From an uncultured Lachnospiraceae bacterium (GTDB lineage Bacteria; Bacillota; Clostridia; Lachnospirales; Lachnospiraceae): 37,369 nt of DNA. Every line of letters starts with the position of its first letter. Position 1 is the first letter of the stretch. Made by a program: the position numbers and the translations under genes. Positions 14,790 to 22,757 of this stretch are shown in pieces. The DNA lies in contig ONCT01000018.1 of assembly GCA_900316395.1 (NCBI GenBank), positions 1 to 37,369 on the forward strand. Reading direction: 5' to 3'. The notes under the pieces were generated by a model, which was not told where the DNA came from, made no database searches, and was given only the letters and a program-made list of their open reading frames with translations.

Positions 14790-16715
14790 ATGTTACAAAA
14801 AGGAATGTATCTACAGGACAGATATGAGATTCTTGAGACTATAGGTGCAGGCGGAATGTCTGATGTATACAAGGCTAAGGATCACGTACTTAATAGAGAT
14901 GTAGCAATTAAGGTGCTTAAGAAGGAATTCACCGAGGATATGAGCTTCGTAACTAAGTTCAGAAGAGAAGCCCAGTCTGCGGCAGTACTTGAGCATCCTA
15001 ACATTGTTAATATATATGATGTAGGCTCTGAGGATGGTATGTACTTCATTATCATGGAATATATTGAGGGAATCACCCTTAAGTCATACATTGAGAGGAA
15101 GGGACGCCTTAATTTCAAGGAGGTTCTATCCATTGCAATTCAGGTGGGTCGCGGTATTCAGGCGGCTCATGAGAAAGGCATTATCCATAGAGATATCAAG
15201 CCACAGAATGTTATTATTTCCAAGGAAGGCAAGGTTAAGGTAACAGACTTCGGAATCGCTAAGGCTGTTACTTCTAATACAATCAATGCTGAGGTTATGG
15301 GCTCAGTTCACTATACTTCACCTGAGCAGGCTAGAAATGGTCTTGTTAACCAGCAGACTGATATCTATTCCCTTGGTATCGTAATGTATGAAATGATTAC
15401 TGGTCGTGTACCTTATGATGGTGATACAACAGTTGCCATTGCACTGCAGCATTTGCAATCTGACATAACACCTCCATCAGAATATGCACCAGATATTCCA
15501 ATTAGTGTTGAGAAGATTATTCTAAAATGTACTATGAAGAGTACAGACAGAAGATATGCCAACATGGATGATTTGCTGCTTGACCTTAAGAAGGCCCTTG
15601 TTAATCCAGATGAGGACTTCGTAATTATTGCAGACCCAGGTGACAATGCAGAGGCGACTCGTGTAATTACAGCGGAGGAGCTAGAGGCAATTAAGAAGGA
15701 AGCAGGTGTTATTGACGATAAGGCAACACCTAAGAAGATAGACGAAGACGAGGATGAAAATCCTAAGGAAGGCAGAGTCAATCCTAAGATGGACAAGGCA
15801 ATTACTATTATGGCAATTATTGCAGCAGTAGTTGTTGTTGGCGTATTAGTATACTTTATCGGTAGCGGATTCGGCTGGTGGAAGTTCTTCGGCGGCGACT
15901 CTAGTCAGTCAAGTGAGCAGGTAACAATGGTTGACTTAACTGGTATGACAGAGAAGGAAGCTGTTGCCAAGCTTAAGGAGCTTAACCTAGGCTACAAGAA
16001 GGAGGAGGTTGCATCAGACCAGTATCCAGAAGGCCAGGTATGTGAGCAGTCAGTTAAGAAGGGCGAGAAGGTTGCAGTCAATACAACCATTACAATTAAG
16101 ATTAGTACAGGTAAGGGTGACACCAGTGTTCCTAATGTAGTAGGACAGACAGAGTCTAGTGCCATTAATGCACTGAAGGCCGCTGGCTTCAAATACACCG
16201 TAGATTATAAATACTCTGATTCAGAGCAGGGCAAGGTAATTGCTCAGAATCCTGGAGCTAATTCTAAGGCTAAGAACGGTGATACAATTACCATTACTGT
16301 AAGTCAGGGCTCGGAGAAGGCTAAGGTTCCATCAGTTATTGGACAGAGTCAGTCTTCGGCATCATCTGCGCTAAGTGCAGCAGGACTTAATGTGTCGGTA
16401 ACAACTGAGACATCAGATTCAGTTGCAGCAGGTAATGTAATCGCTCAGAGTATAGAATCTGGTAAATACGTTGATAAGGGAACAACTGTTACTATTACAG
16501 TAAGTTCTGGTAAGAAGACAGTATATTACAGATATAACAGGTCTTTAACTAAGGAAGGACAGTACAGATTAGAAGATGCTAATGGTAGTGTTCTTGGTAG
16601 CTGGAATGTGGGACCAGGACAGACACAGTCAATTTCAGTAAGTAACATAACAACAAGCTCAGGAACACTTTATACACCAACAGGTTCTGAAGCTGTTAAC
16701 TTCACGCAGCAGTAA
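14790..16715 (+). CDS. prkC: membrane Ser/Thr kinase with three PASTA repeats (PrkC/PknB/Stk)
   Basis: This encodes 641 residues. The cytoplasmic kinase domain (about 12-272) has the Gly-rich loop, catalytic Lys K41, HRD at 133-135 and DFG at 153-155. An acidic juxtamembrane linker leads to one transmembrane helix (about 337-358). Outside the membrane are three PASTA repeats (about 377-443, 447-513, 514-578), known in the family to bind muropeptides or lipid II, followed by a 60-residue beta-rich Ser/Thr tail. ATG follows a weak GAGG. It ends by overlapping the rsgA start by one base. Autophosphorylation sites cannot be assigned from sequence. Confidence 0.96.
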   Translation: MLQKGMYLQDRYEILETIGAGGMSDVYKAKDHVLNRDVAIKVLKKEFTEDMSFVTKFRREAQSAAVLEHPNIVNIYDVGSEDGMYFIIMEYIEGITLKSYIERKGRLNFKEVLSIAIQVGRGIQAAHEKGIIHRDIKPQNVIISKEGKVKVTDFGIAKAVTSNTINAEVMGSVHYTSPEQARNGLVNQQTDIYSLGIVMYEMITGRVPYDGDTTVAIALQHLQSDITPPSEYAPDIPISVEKIILKCTMKSTDRRYANMDDLLLDLKKALVNPDEDFVIIADPGDNAEATRVITAEELEAIKKEAGVIDDKATPKKIDEDEDENPKEGRVNPKMDKAITIMAIIAAVVVVGVLVYFIGSGFGWWKFFGGDSSQSSEQVTMVDLTGMTEKEAVAKLKELNLGYKKEEVASDQYPEGQVCEQSVKKGEKVAVNTTITIKISTGKGDTSVPNVVGQTESSAINALKAAGFKYTVDYKYSDSEQGKVIAQNPGANSKAKNGDTITITVSQGSEKAKVPSVIGQSQSSASSALSAAGLNVSVTTETSDSVAAGNVIAQSIESGKYVDKGTTVTITVSSGKKTVYYRYNRSLTKEGQYRLEDANGSVLGSWNVGPGQTQSISVSNITTSSGTLYTPTGSEAVNFTQQ

Positions 16716-17599
16716 TGAAGGGAAGAATAATCAAAGGAATTGCAGGCTTTTACTATGTCTATGTTAATGGACAGGGTGTATATGAATGTAAAGCCAAAGG
16801 CATATTCCGATTAGAAGGAACGAAGCCATTAGTTGGCGATGAAGTTGATATTGAAATTCTCTCTGAGGAAGACAAGGAAGGCAATATAATTAGCATTTCC
16901 CAGAGGAAGAATGCCCTAATCAGGCCGGCTGTTGCCAATGTAGACCAGGCACTTATAATATTTGCAGCGAAGAATCCGAAGCCTAACTATAATCTATTAG
17001 ACCGCTTCCTTGTTATGATGGAGTATCAAGAGGTTCCTGTAGTAATATGCTTTAATAAGGTGGATTTGTGCGAGGATAGCTATCTTAGGGGGCTTGAGAA
17101 GATATATTCTAATGCCGACTATAAGATATTATTCACAAGCGCTAAGACCTTAGAAGGCAGGGATGAATTGCTCAAGGTACTAGAGGGCAAGACCACAACA
17201 GTTGCAGGGCCATCGGGTGCTGGCAAGTCGTCTATTATCAATACTTTGCAGTCTGATGTAATGATGGAGACAGGAGAGATTAGTAAGAAGCTTGGCAGAG
17301 GTAAGCATACCACAAGACACAGCCAGCTAATTGCCATTGATGACATGGGTTCAAGCTTTATTGTGGATACACCTGGATTCTCAACAATGGATATTCCAGG
17401 GTTTGAGAAGGAAGATCTTAATAGATGCTACCCTGAGTTTTATGAATTATCTGACAAATGCAGATTCGCAGGCTGCGCCCATATTAACGAGCCTGACTGC
17501 GAGGTTAAGGCGGCACTTGAAGAAGGTCGCATATCAGAGGTAAGATATAATAATTATGTGAAGCTATACGAAGAGCTTGCATCTAAATCTAAGTATTAG
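16715..17599 (+). CDS. rsgA: ribosome small-subunit biogenesis GTPase RsgA
   Basis: This encodes 294 residues. It binds the 30S subunit late in assembly and hydrolyses GTP. It has the family layout: an N-terminal OB fold, then a circularly permuted GTPase in which NKVD (114-117) precedes the P-loop GPSGAGKSS (165-173) and DTPGF. The C-terminal zinc knuckle has Cys, Cys, His and Cys in CRFAGCAHINEPDC. The start overlaps the prkC stop by one base (TAATG). In related bacteria RsgA is a PrkC substrate, which fits the operon. Confidence 0.96.
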   Translation: MKGRIIKGIAGFYYVYVNGQGVYECKAKGIFRLEGTKPLVGDEVDIEILSEEDKEGNIISISQRKNALIRPAVANVDQALIIFAAKNPKPNYNLLDRFLVMMEYQEVPVVICFNKVDLCEDSYLRGLEKIYSNADYKILFTSAKTLEGRDELLKVLEGKTTTVAGPSGAGKSSIINTLQSDVMMETGEISKKLGRGKHTTRHSQLIAIDDMGSSFIVDTPGFSTMDIPGFEKEDLNRCYPEFYELSDKCRFAGCAHINEPDCEVKAALEEGRISEVRYNNYVKLYEELASKSKY

Positions 17600-17611
17600 A
17601 GAGGAGACGCT

Positions 17612-18262
17612 ATGAGTAATTGCCTTTCACCGTCAATATTATCAAGTGATTTTGGAAGACTTGGTGAAGACATAAGAGTAGTTGATGAGGCAGGAGCAGA
17701 TTATATTCATGTGGACGTTATGGATGGTATGTTTGTGCCAAGCATAACCATAGGAATGCCTGTTGTTAAGTCTATTAGAAACTATACAGACAAGGTATTA
17801 GACGTTCATCTTATGATTGAAGACCCTGACAGATATATTGTTGAATTTGCCAATGCTGGAGCTGATATAATCACAGTTCACGCAGAGGCATGTAAGCATT
17901 TAGACAGAACGATTGAGCTAATCAAGGCGCAGTCAGTAATGGCAGCAGTAGCACTTAATCCTGCTACAGATTTAAGCGTGCTAGAGTACATTTTGCCTAA
18001 GCTTGACATGGTGCTTATTATGTCTGTGAATCCAGGCTTCGGTGGGCAGAAGTTTATACCATATTCTCTTGACAAGATTAAGGCACTTAAGAGGATGATA
18101 GATGAGAGAAATGTTAATGTTGACATAGAGGTTGATGGGGGCATTAATCTTGACAATGTTACTTCAGTTATTGAAGCTGGTGCTAATATAATTGTGGCAG
18201 GCTCTGCAGTATTTAGCGGAGACGCGGCAGAGAATGTAAGGGCATTTCTGAGTAAGATCTAA
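17612..18262 (+). CDS. rpe: ribulose-phosphate 3-epimerase
   Basis: This encodes a 216-residue TIM-barrel enzyme of the pentose phosphate pathway that interconverts ribulose 5-phosphate and xylulose 5-phosphate. Motifs include [10 protein letters not shown] at the N-terminus, [11 protein letters not shown] with metal-binding His and Asp, [15 protein letters not shown] and EVDGGIN near the C-terminus with phosphate-binding GGxN and VAGSAVF. ATG follows GAGGAG. After the stop the operon has a 131-nt gap of nested repeats before thiN. Confidence 0.96.
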   Translation: MSNCLSPSILSSDFGRLGEDIRVVDEAGADYIHVDVMDGMFVPSITIGMPVVKSIRNYTDKVLDVHLMIEDPDRYIVEFANAGADIITVHAEACKHLDRTIELIKAQSVMAAVALNPATDLSVLEYILPKLDMVLIMSVNPGFGGQKFIPYSLDKIKALKRMIDERNVNVDIEVDGGINLDNVTSVIEAGANIIVAGSAVFSGDAAENVRAFLSKI

Positions 18263-18366
18263 TATGCAGCATATTCGCAGGGCGAATGTGCTGCACGACG
18301 AACCCCTTTTTGCGAAGCAAAAACTAAAATGGGGTGAGTCTCATTGTTATATGCAGCATATTTGCA
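18263..18366 (+). other. nested inverted and direct repeats in the rpe-thiN gap
   Basis: A 17-mer, TATGCAGCATATTCGCA (18263-18279), recurs at 18350-18366 with one change. A 13-bp hairpin (18266-18278 with 18282-18294, one wobble) uses the first copy; the same right arm could instead pair with the second copy. Between them ACCCC (18302-18306) pairs with GGGGT (18331-18335), enclosing TTTTTGC-GAA-GCAAAAA (18307-18323). It does not match the TPP riboswitch, although the next gene is thiamine-related. Confidence 0.65.
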
Positions 18367-18393
18367 AATTATTAATTAAAGGGGGAAAATACT

Positions 18394-19116
18394 ATGGCTG
18401 ATGAGAGAATTTATATTATTGCAGGTGGACATGTAGATGATGACTTCGTTAAAGGTCTATTGTGCGATAAGAAGGGAAACAAGAAGGATGGAGTATATCT
18501 TCTGGCAGTTGACAGAGGTTTAGAGTGTCTTCTTCGTCTTAAGATTAATCCTGACGAGGTTATTGGTGATTTTGACTCTGTCTCAGATGAAGCAAGAGTT
18601 GCAATTGGCTTAGAGCCACGAGGTAAGGTTAAGAAGAAGGAAGGGGAAGAGCCATTTGTATTCGATGTACTTCCATATCATATCAGACAGCTTGATGTAC
18701 ATAAGGACCAGACTGATACAGAAGAAGCTGTCAGATTCGCAATGAGATATCTAAGAGGCGACATTGTGCTTCTTGGAGCAACAGGAACAAGAATCGACCA
18801 TGTCCTAGGCAACATATCTATATTAGGACTTGGTATATTATCAGGATATCATATCATTCTTATGGATGAGCATAATAAGGTTACTCTTGTTAAGGATGAG
18901 ATGGTAATTAAAAGAAACGAGCAATTCGGAGACTTTGTATCTATTATTCCATATACAGATGATACCTATGTGACTTTAGAGGGATTCAGATTCAATGTTG
19001 AGAATAAGCAGATGAAGAGGAATCTATCTCTTGGTGTAAGTAATGTAATTGATGATGACGAGGCTAGAATTACAGTTAACGAGGGAGTTGCAATTGTTAT
19101 CGAATCAAGAGACTGA
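18394..19116 (+). CDS. thiN: thiamine diphosphokinase
   Basis: This encodes 240 residues. It makes thiamine diphosphate by transferring pyrophosphate from ATP to thiamine. The N-terminal catalytic part has the VDRGLECLL segment, the GDFDSVS motif and DQTDTEEAVRFA, with LLGATGTRIDHVLGNI following. The C-terminal beta domain carries the thiamine-binding strands. It is longer than typical (about 210) because of an insertion of roughly 25 charged residues around GKVKKKEGEEPFVFD. ATG follows AAAGGGGG. It closes the housekeeping run, as in other Firmicutes. Confidence 0.93.
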   Translation: MADERIYIIAGGHVDDDFVKGLLCDKKGNKKDGVYLLAVDRGLECLLRLKINPDEVIGDFDSVSDEARVAIGLEPRGKVKKKEGEEPFVFDVLPYHIRQLDVHKDQTDTEEAVRFAMRYLRGDIVLLGATGTRIDHVLGNISILGLGILSGYHIILMDEHNKVTLVKDEMVIKRNEQFGDFVSIIPYTDDTYVTLEGFRFNVENKQMKRNLSLGVSNVIDDDEARITVNEGVAIVIESRD

Positions 19117-19155
19117 TATTTAATCTATATTTAATATTTGGAGAAGATATTGCAA

Positions 19156-20643
19156 ATGTCTAATAATAAGCAAGATAACATTACAACTGCTGTTGTGTTG
19201 ATAGTAGCGGCAATAGTCATTGTTGTTGGTGCCGTTGTCATTATAACTGTTATTAAAGACAGTCTATATAAGACAGTATATGAAGATAAGCAGGAAGTAT
19301 ACAGGGATTCTGTCGAGAATACTAAGGTGCATATTGACAATATGCGAGAGCAGCTACGGGAGCAGCATCCGGACTGGACGGATGAACAGATAAAAGACAC
19401 TGTTATTGACTCTCTTAGGGACTTTATGTATTCATTAGAATACTCTGATGATTCATATATGTGGGTTCATGAAATCGAGAATTATGATGGCGGCGATAAG
19501 TATGCCAAGAGGCTGATTCATCCTAACCTTAAGAATATGGAGGGAGCGTTGCTTTCTACCAATACCGTAGATATCGAAGGCAATATGCCTTATAAGGAGG
19601 AACTTGAAGGGATTAAGAAGGACGGACATGTGTTCTTTACTTATAACTTCAAAGAGCTTAATTCTGACCTTATTAGGAAGAAATTAACATATTCCTCTTT
19701 ATATCCTGATTATAATTGGATTATATGCAGGGGTGTATCAGTAAACAGAATTGATAAAGAAGCCAGGGATAGCTTTAATAGCGAACTTCCTGTACTTATT
19801 ACAGTTATTGTAATATACGGTATTTTAGTGTTTTTGATGCTTATCTATGTAATCTATCTTCTTCGCAAGCTGGAAAATGTTAAGAAGGAAAGAGATACTT
19901 ATGTCAGAGAATTAGATATGGTGAATATGGCCAGCAAGGCTAAGGTTAACTTCTTATTCAGCGTATCTCATGATGTAAGAGAGCATACGGAAAATGTTAT
20001 AAAATACAATAATCTTGCTATGGAGAACACAGGTGATGAGCGGCAGGTAAGAGAGTACCTTTTTGCTGCTAAGAAGTCTGCTGAAGAACTAGACAAGATT
20101 ATTACTGAGGCTGGCAAAATGGCTCTTATTGATTCTAAGGATGTAGTGCTTGACGAATCTATTGTTGATATTAGAAGCATAACTAAGGATATTGATAAGG
20201 CAATAGCTTTGGCAGCAGAGGACAAGAACATTAATCTAAGCATTAAGGATAAAGCTATTACTCATTATAAAGTGTATGCAGACAAGATTCGATTAAGGCA
20301 GATATCTATGATACTCATTACTAATGCTCTTAGATATACTAAGTCAGGTGGTACTGTAGAGTGTATTTTTGAAGAATTAGATTCTAAAAAGGATGGATAT
20401 GCATTATATAGGCTGGTTGTTGCAGATACTGGTGTAGGTATGACTGAAGGTGTGGCTAGAGACATATTCGACCTTATTATTGAAGATGAGGATAGTGAGA
20501 GCTTAGAAGGACAGAATACTAAGCTGGAGCTTAATGTATGTAAGAGAATTGTAGAGAGCTTTGGCGGAGATATTCGTGTTGATACAAAACGAGGAAGAGG
20601 AACTAAGATTATTGTTGAGCTTCCTCTTAGAATCGGAGAGTAA
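19156..20643 (+). CDS. orphan cache-domain sensor histidine kinase with divergent H-box
   Basis: This encodes 495 residues. ATG 19156 sits 9-10 nt after GGAGAAG; an upstream in-frame TTG overlaps that site. Transmembrane helices at about 11-33 and 212-236 flank an extracytoplasmic sensor (34-211) that resembles a cache domain. The cytoplasmic part has an H-box around H272 reading SHDVREHTENVI, whereas relatives usually have a Pro four or five residues after the His. The ATPase domain has N390 in ILITNALRYT, DTGVGM at 424-429 and a GRGTKI end. No response regulator is adjacent. Signal unknown; a partner encoded elsewhere is expected. Confidence 0.85.
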   Translation: MSNNKQDNITTAVVLIVAAIVIVVGAVVIITVIKDSLYKTVYEDKQEVYRDSVENTKVHIDNMREQLREQHPDWTDEQIKDTVIDSLRDFMYSLEYSDDSYMWVHEIENYDGGDKYAKRLIHPNLKNMEGALLSTNTVDIEGNMPYKEELEGIKKDGHVFFTYNFKELNSDLIRKKLTYSSLYPDYNWIICRGVSVNRIDKEARDSFNSELPVLITVIVIYGILVFLMLIYVIYLLRKLENVKKERDTYVRELDMVNMASKAKVNFLFSVSHDVREHTENVIKYNNLAMENTGDERQVREYLFAAKKSAEELDKIITEAGKMALIDSKDVVLDESIVDIRSITKDIDKAIALAAEDKNINLSIKDKAITHYKVYADKIRLRQISMILITNALRYTKSGGTVECIFEELDSKKDGYALYRLVVADTGVGMTEGVARDIFDLIIEDEDSESLEGQNTKLELNVCKRIVESFGGDIRVDTKRGRGTKIIVELPLRIGE

Positions 20644-20645
20644 AA

Positions 20646-21776
20646 TTGGAGATTAAGAATAAACAGCTTGAGAGACAAAAGACAATTGTCAAGACTAGTG
20701 TATTAGGTATTGTTGCAAATGTCCTTTTGGCTGCTTTTAAAGCCTTGGTAGGTATTATTAGTCATTCGGTTGCTATTACTCTGGATGCTGTTAACAATAT
20801 AACTGATGCTACGGCATCTGTTGTTACAATAATAGGCACTAAGATTGCAGGCAAAGAGCCTAACAAGAAGCATCCCTTTGGATATGGAAGGATTGAGTAT
20901 ATTACAGCTATGGTTATAGCTGTAATAGTGTTATACGCGGGTATTACGGCCCTCATTGAATCTATTAAGAAGATAATTGACCCGGTAAGTCCTGATTACA
21001 GCCTGATATCTATTATAATTATTTCGGTTGCCGTTGTAGTTAAGATTGTATTAGGATTATATGTTAAGTCAGTAGGCAAAAGGGTGAAGTCCGACTCCCT
21101 TGTTAATTCAGGTCAGGACGCCCTTCTTGATGCAGTAATATCAGTAACAACAGTAATTGCAGCTATTCTCTATGTGACTACAGGAATAAGTACAGAGGCA
21201 TATCTTGGTGCTGTTATTTCTCTTGTTATTATTAAGTCAGGCTTAGATATGTTGCGTGAGACTATTTCTCAGCTTCTTGGAGAGAGCAACGATGTTGAGA
21301 AGGCCAACGAGATTAAGAAGACAGTAAGAAGCTTTGAAGGTGTAAGGGGCACTTATGATATGGTCCTTCACAATTATGGACCTGATACTTATCATGGCTC
21401 CCTTCATATAGAAGTGCCAGAGGATTATACTGCTAACGAGATAGATAAGCTTATAAGAGATATTCAGACTAAGGTATATGAGGAGCATGGTGTTGTTCTT
21501 ACGGCAATAGGCGTGTACTCCTACAATACATCAGATGAAGAGTCTGTTGCTATTAGGAAGAGGGTAACAGAGATTGCCATGAGTAATGAATATGTTACAG
21601 GTGTTCATGGCTTCTATTTCAGTAGAGAGAATCAGTCCATTAGATTCGATATTGTAATTAGCTTCAATGCACCTAGCAGAAGTGAAGAATATAATAAGGT
21701 ATACGAAGCCATATCTAAGGAATACCCTGATTATATGATAATTATGGCCTTAGATACGGACTATTCAGAGGAGTGA
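20646..21776 (+). CDS. cation diffusion facilitator (CDF) family transporter
   Basis: This encodes 376 residues and probably exports divalent metals (Zn, Mn or Fe) in exchange for protons. TTG 20646 follows GGAGAG that overlaps the end of the kinase gene. Six transmembrane helices fill about residues 15-220; HPFGYGR and the paired helices with LDAVNNITDA (metal-site Asp/Asn) are typical. The C-terminal cytoplasmic domain has His residues (VLHNYGPDTYHGSLHIEV) and is longer than usual. It is followed at once by a DtxR-family regulator, which suggests a Mn or Fe substrate. The specific metal cannot be read from sequence. Confidence 0.9.
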   Translation: MEIKNKQLERQKTIVKTSVLGIVANVLLAAFKALVGIISHSVAITLDAVNNITDATASVVTIIGTKIAGKEPNKKHPFGYGRIEYITAMVIAVIVLYAGITALIESIKKIIDPVSPDYSLISIIIISVAVVVKIVLGLYVKSVGKRVKSDSLVNSGQDALLDAVISVTTVIAAILYVTTGISTEAYLGAVISLVIIKSGLDMLRETISQLLGESNDVEKANEIKKTVRSFEGVRGTYDMVLHNYGPDTYHGSLHIEVPEDYTANEIDKLIRDIQTKVYEEHGVVLTAIGVYSYNTSDEESVAIRKRVTEIAMSNEYVTGVHGFYFSRENQSIRFDIVISFNAPSRSEEYNKVYEAISKEYPDYMIIMALDTDYSEE

Positions 21777-21781
21777 TGGTT

Positions 21782-22153
21782 ATGGGAAGAGATCAGTCAG
21801 CAGAAGATTATCTTGAAGCAATACTTGTTGTTCAAGAGGAGAAGGGCAATGTGCGAGCTATTGATGTGGTGAACGAGCTTAATGTATCGAAGCCAAGTGT
21901 GAGCATTGCCATGAAGAAGCTTAAGAGTCGGGAGCTAATCACTGTAGATAGTAATAGCCATATACATTTTACAGATGAGGGAAGAAACATCGCAGAAAAT
22001 GTGTATAATAAGCATAAGCTTCTAACTAATGCTCTAATAACAATTGGTGTTAATGAAGAAGAGGCCATTAAGGAAGCCTGTGAGATAGAGCATATAATAA
22101 GCGATGAGACTTATGAGTGCATTAAGAATTTTTGCAAAAAAATGGGAAAATAG
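21782..22153 (+). CDS. short DtxR/MntR-family metal-dependent regulator
   Basis: This encodes 123 residues from ATG 21782, with AGAGGAG 8 nt upstream; in-frame GTG 21773 and ATG 21776 are too close to that site. The protein begins with the family signature GRDQSAEDYLEAIL, then a winged HTH (DVVNELNVSKPSVSIAMKKL) and the dimer/metal domain with HKLL, EACEIEH and ISDE, giving the Glu/His ligands. It lacks the C-terminal SH3-like (FeoA-like) domain of full DtxR/IdeR, as in MntR-type proteins. It sits between a CDF exporter and the feo operon, so it probably senses Fe or Mn for either or both. Confidence 0.9.
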   Translation: MGRDQSAEDYLEAILVVQEEKGNVRAIDVVNELNVSKPSVSIAMKKLKSRELITVDSNSHIHFTDEGRNIAENVYNKHKLLTNALITIGVNEEEAIKEACEIEHIISDETYECIKNFCKKMGK

Positions 22154-22155
22154 TG

Positions 22156-22184
22156 TTGACATTTTGGAGTTAGTCTAGTATAAC
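22156..22184 (+). promoter_or_regulatory. promoter of the feo operon
   Basis: TTGACA (22156-22161), an exact 17-nt spacer and TATAAC (22179-22184). The -35 begins three bases after the stop of the DtxR-family gene, and the spacer already contains a GTTAGTC half-site. Confidence 0.8.
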
Positions 22185-22281
22185 TATATGTAGTTAGTTG
22201 AGTTTAACTCTTATTTTTTTGAATCAGGGTTAGTGACGACTAACATTTATTTTGCTAGTCGGTTAGCTTTCACTAACTAGC
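22168..22281. promoter_or_regulatory. cluster of GTTAG/CTAAC iron-box-like half-sites in the feo leader
   Basis: Repeated palindromes cover the promoter and leader: AACTA-TATG-TAGTT (22182-22195), AGTTA/TAACT (22192-22209), GTTAGT-GACG-ACTAAC (22229-22244, perfect) and GCTAGT...TTAG with CTAACTAGC (22254-22281). DtxR/IdeR-type operators are built from TTAG/CTAA half-sites, so the regulator at 21782 is the likely ligand. The last two repeats can also fold as RNA hairpins just before the ribosome site. Confidence 0.65.
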
Positions 22282-22298
22282 GCAAGGAGGATTATTAG

Positions 22299-22511
22299 AT
22301 GATGCCAATTGTATACGCAAGTCCTAATGAGGAGAACGTAATCAAGAAGGTAGGAGGCAATCCTGAAGTTAAGAGGCACTTAGAAGACCTTGGTTTAACA
22401 CCAGGTGCAAAAGCGGTTCTTATTAGCAAGATGTCAGGCAATGTAATTGTCAAGGTCAAGGAATCTCGAGTTGCAATTAGTGAAGAAATGGCTAGAAAAG
22501 TTATGGTCTAG
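22299..22511 (+). CDS. feoA: FeoA-domain protein, first copy
   Basis: This encodes a 70-residue SH3-like FeoA protein; ATG 22299 has AAGGAGG 8 nt upstream. The pattern EVKRHLEDLGLTPGAKAVLISKMSGNVIVKVKESRVAISEEMARKV is the standard FeoA fold, in which a small beta barrel modulates the FeoB GTPase or pore. A second FeoA follows 9 nt later. This copy starts with a short MPIVYASP extension and is the more divergent of the two. Confidence 0.92.
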   Translation: MMPIVYASPNEENVIKKVGGNPEVKRHLEDLGLTPGAKAVLISKMSGNVIVKVKESRVAISEEMARKVMV

Positions 22512-22520
22512 GAGGAAGAG

Positions 22521-22757
22521 ATGGATACTTTAAAAGATGTGAAGGTTGGCAGTACTGTTACAGTAGTTAAACTTCATGGAGAAGGCGCTATTAAGCGAAG
22601 AATTATGGACATGGGGATTACGAAGGGCGTAGAGGTCTATGTGAGAAAAGTCGCACCTCTTGGTGATCCGGTTGAAATAACAGTTCGTGGATATGAGCTT
22701 TCCATAAGAAAAGCTGACGCCGAAATGATTGAAGTTACTAAAGGAGGAAATGAGTAA
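22521..22757 (+). CDS. feoA: FeoA-domain protein, second copy
   Basis: This encodes 78 residues with the canonical FeoA features: VKVGSTVTVVKLHGEGAIKRRIMDMGITKGVEVYVRKVAPLGDPVEITVRGYELSIRKADAEMI, including the DMGI and GDP-x-E motifs. ATG follows AGGAGG. Its TAA overlaps the feoB ATG by one base, so FeoA2 and FeoB are translationally coupled. Having two stand-alone FeoA proteins in one feo operon is common in Clostridia. Confidence 0.94.
   Translation: MDTLKDVKVGSTVTVVKLHGEGAIKRRIMDMGITKGVEVYVRKVAPLGDPVEITVRGYELSIRKADAEMIEVTKGGNE

Noticed and set aside
18263..18393. TPP riboswitch before thiN
   Set aside because: The CUGAGA and other TPP core segments are absent; only nested repeats are present.
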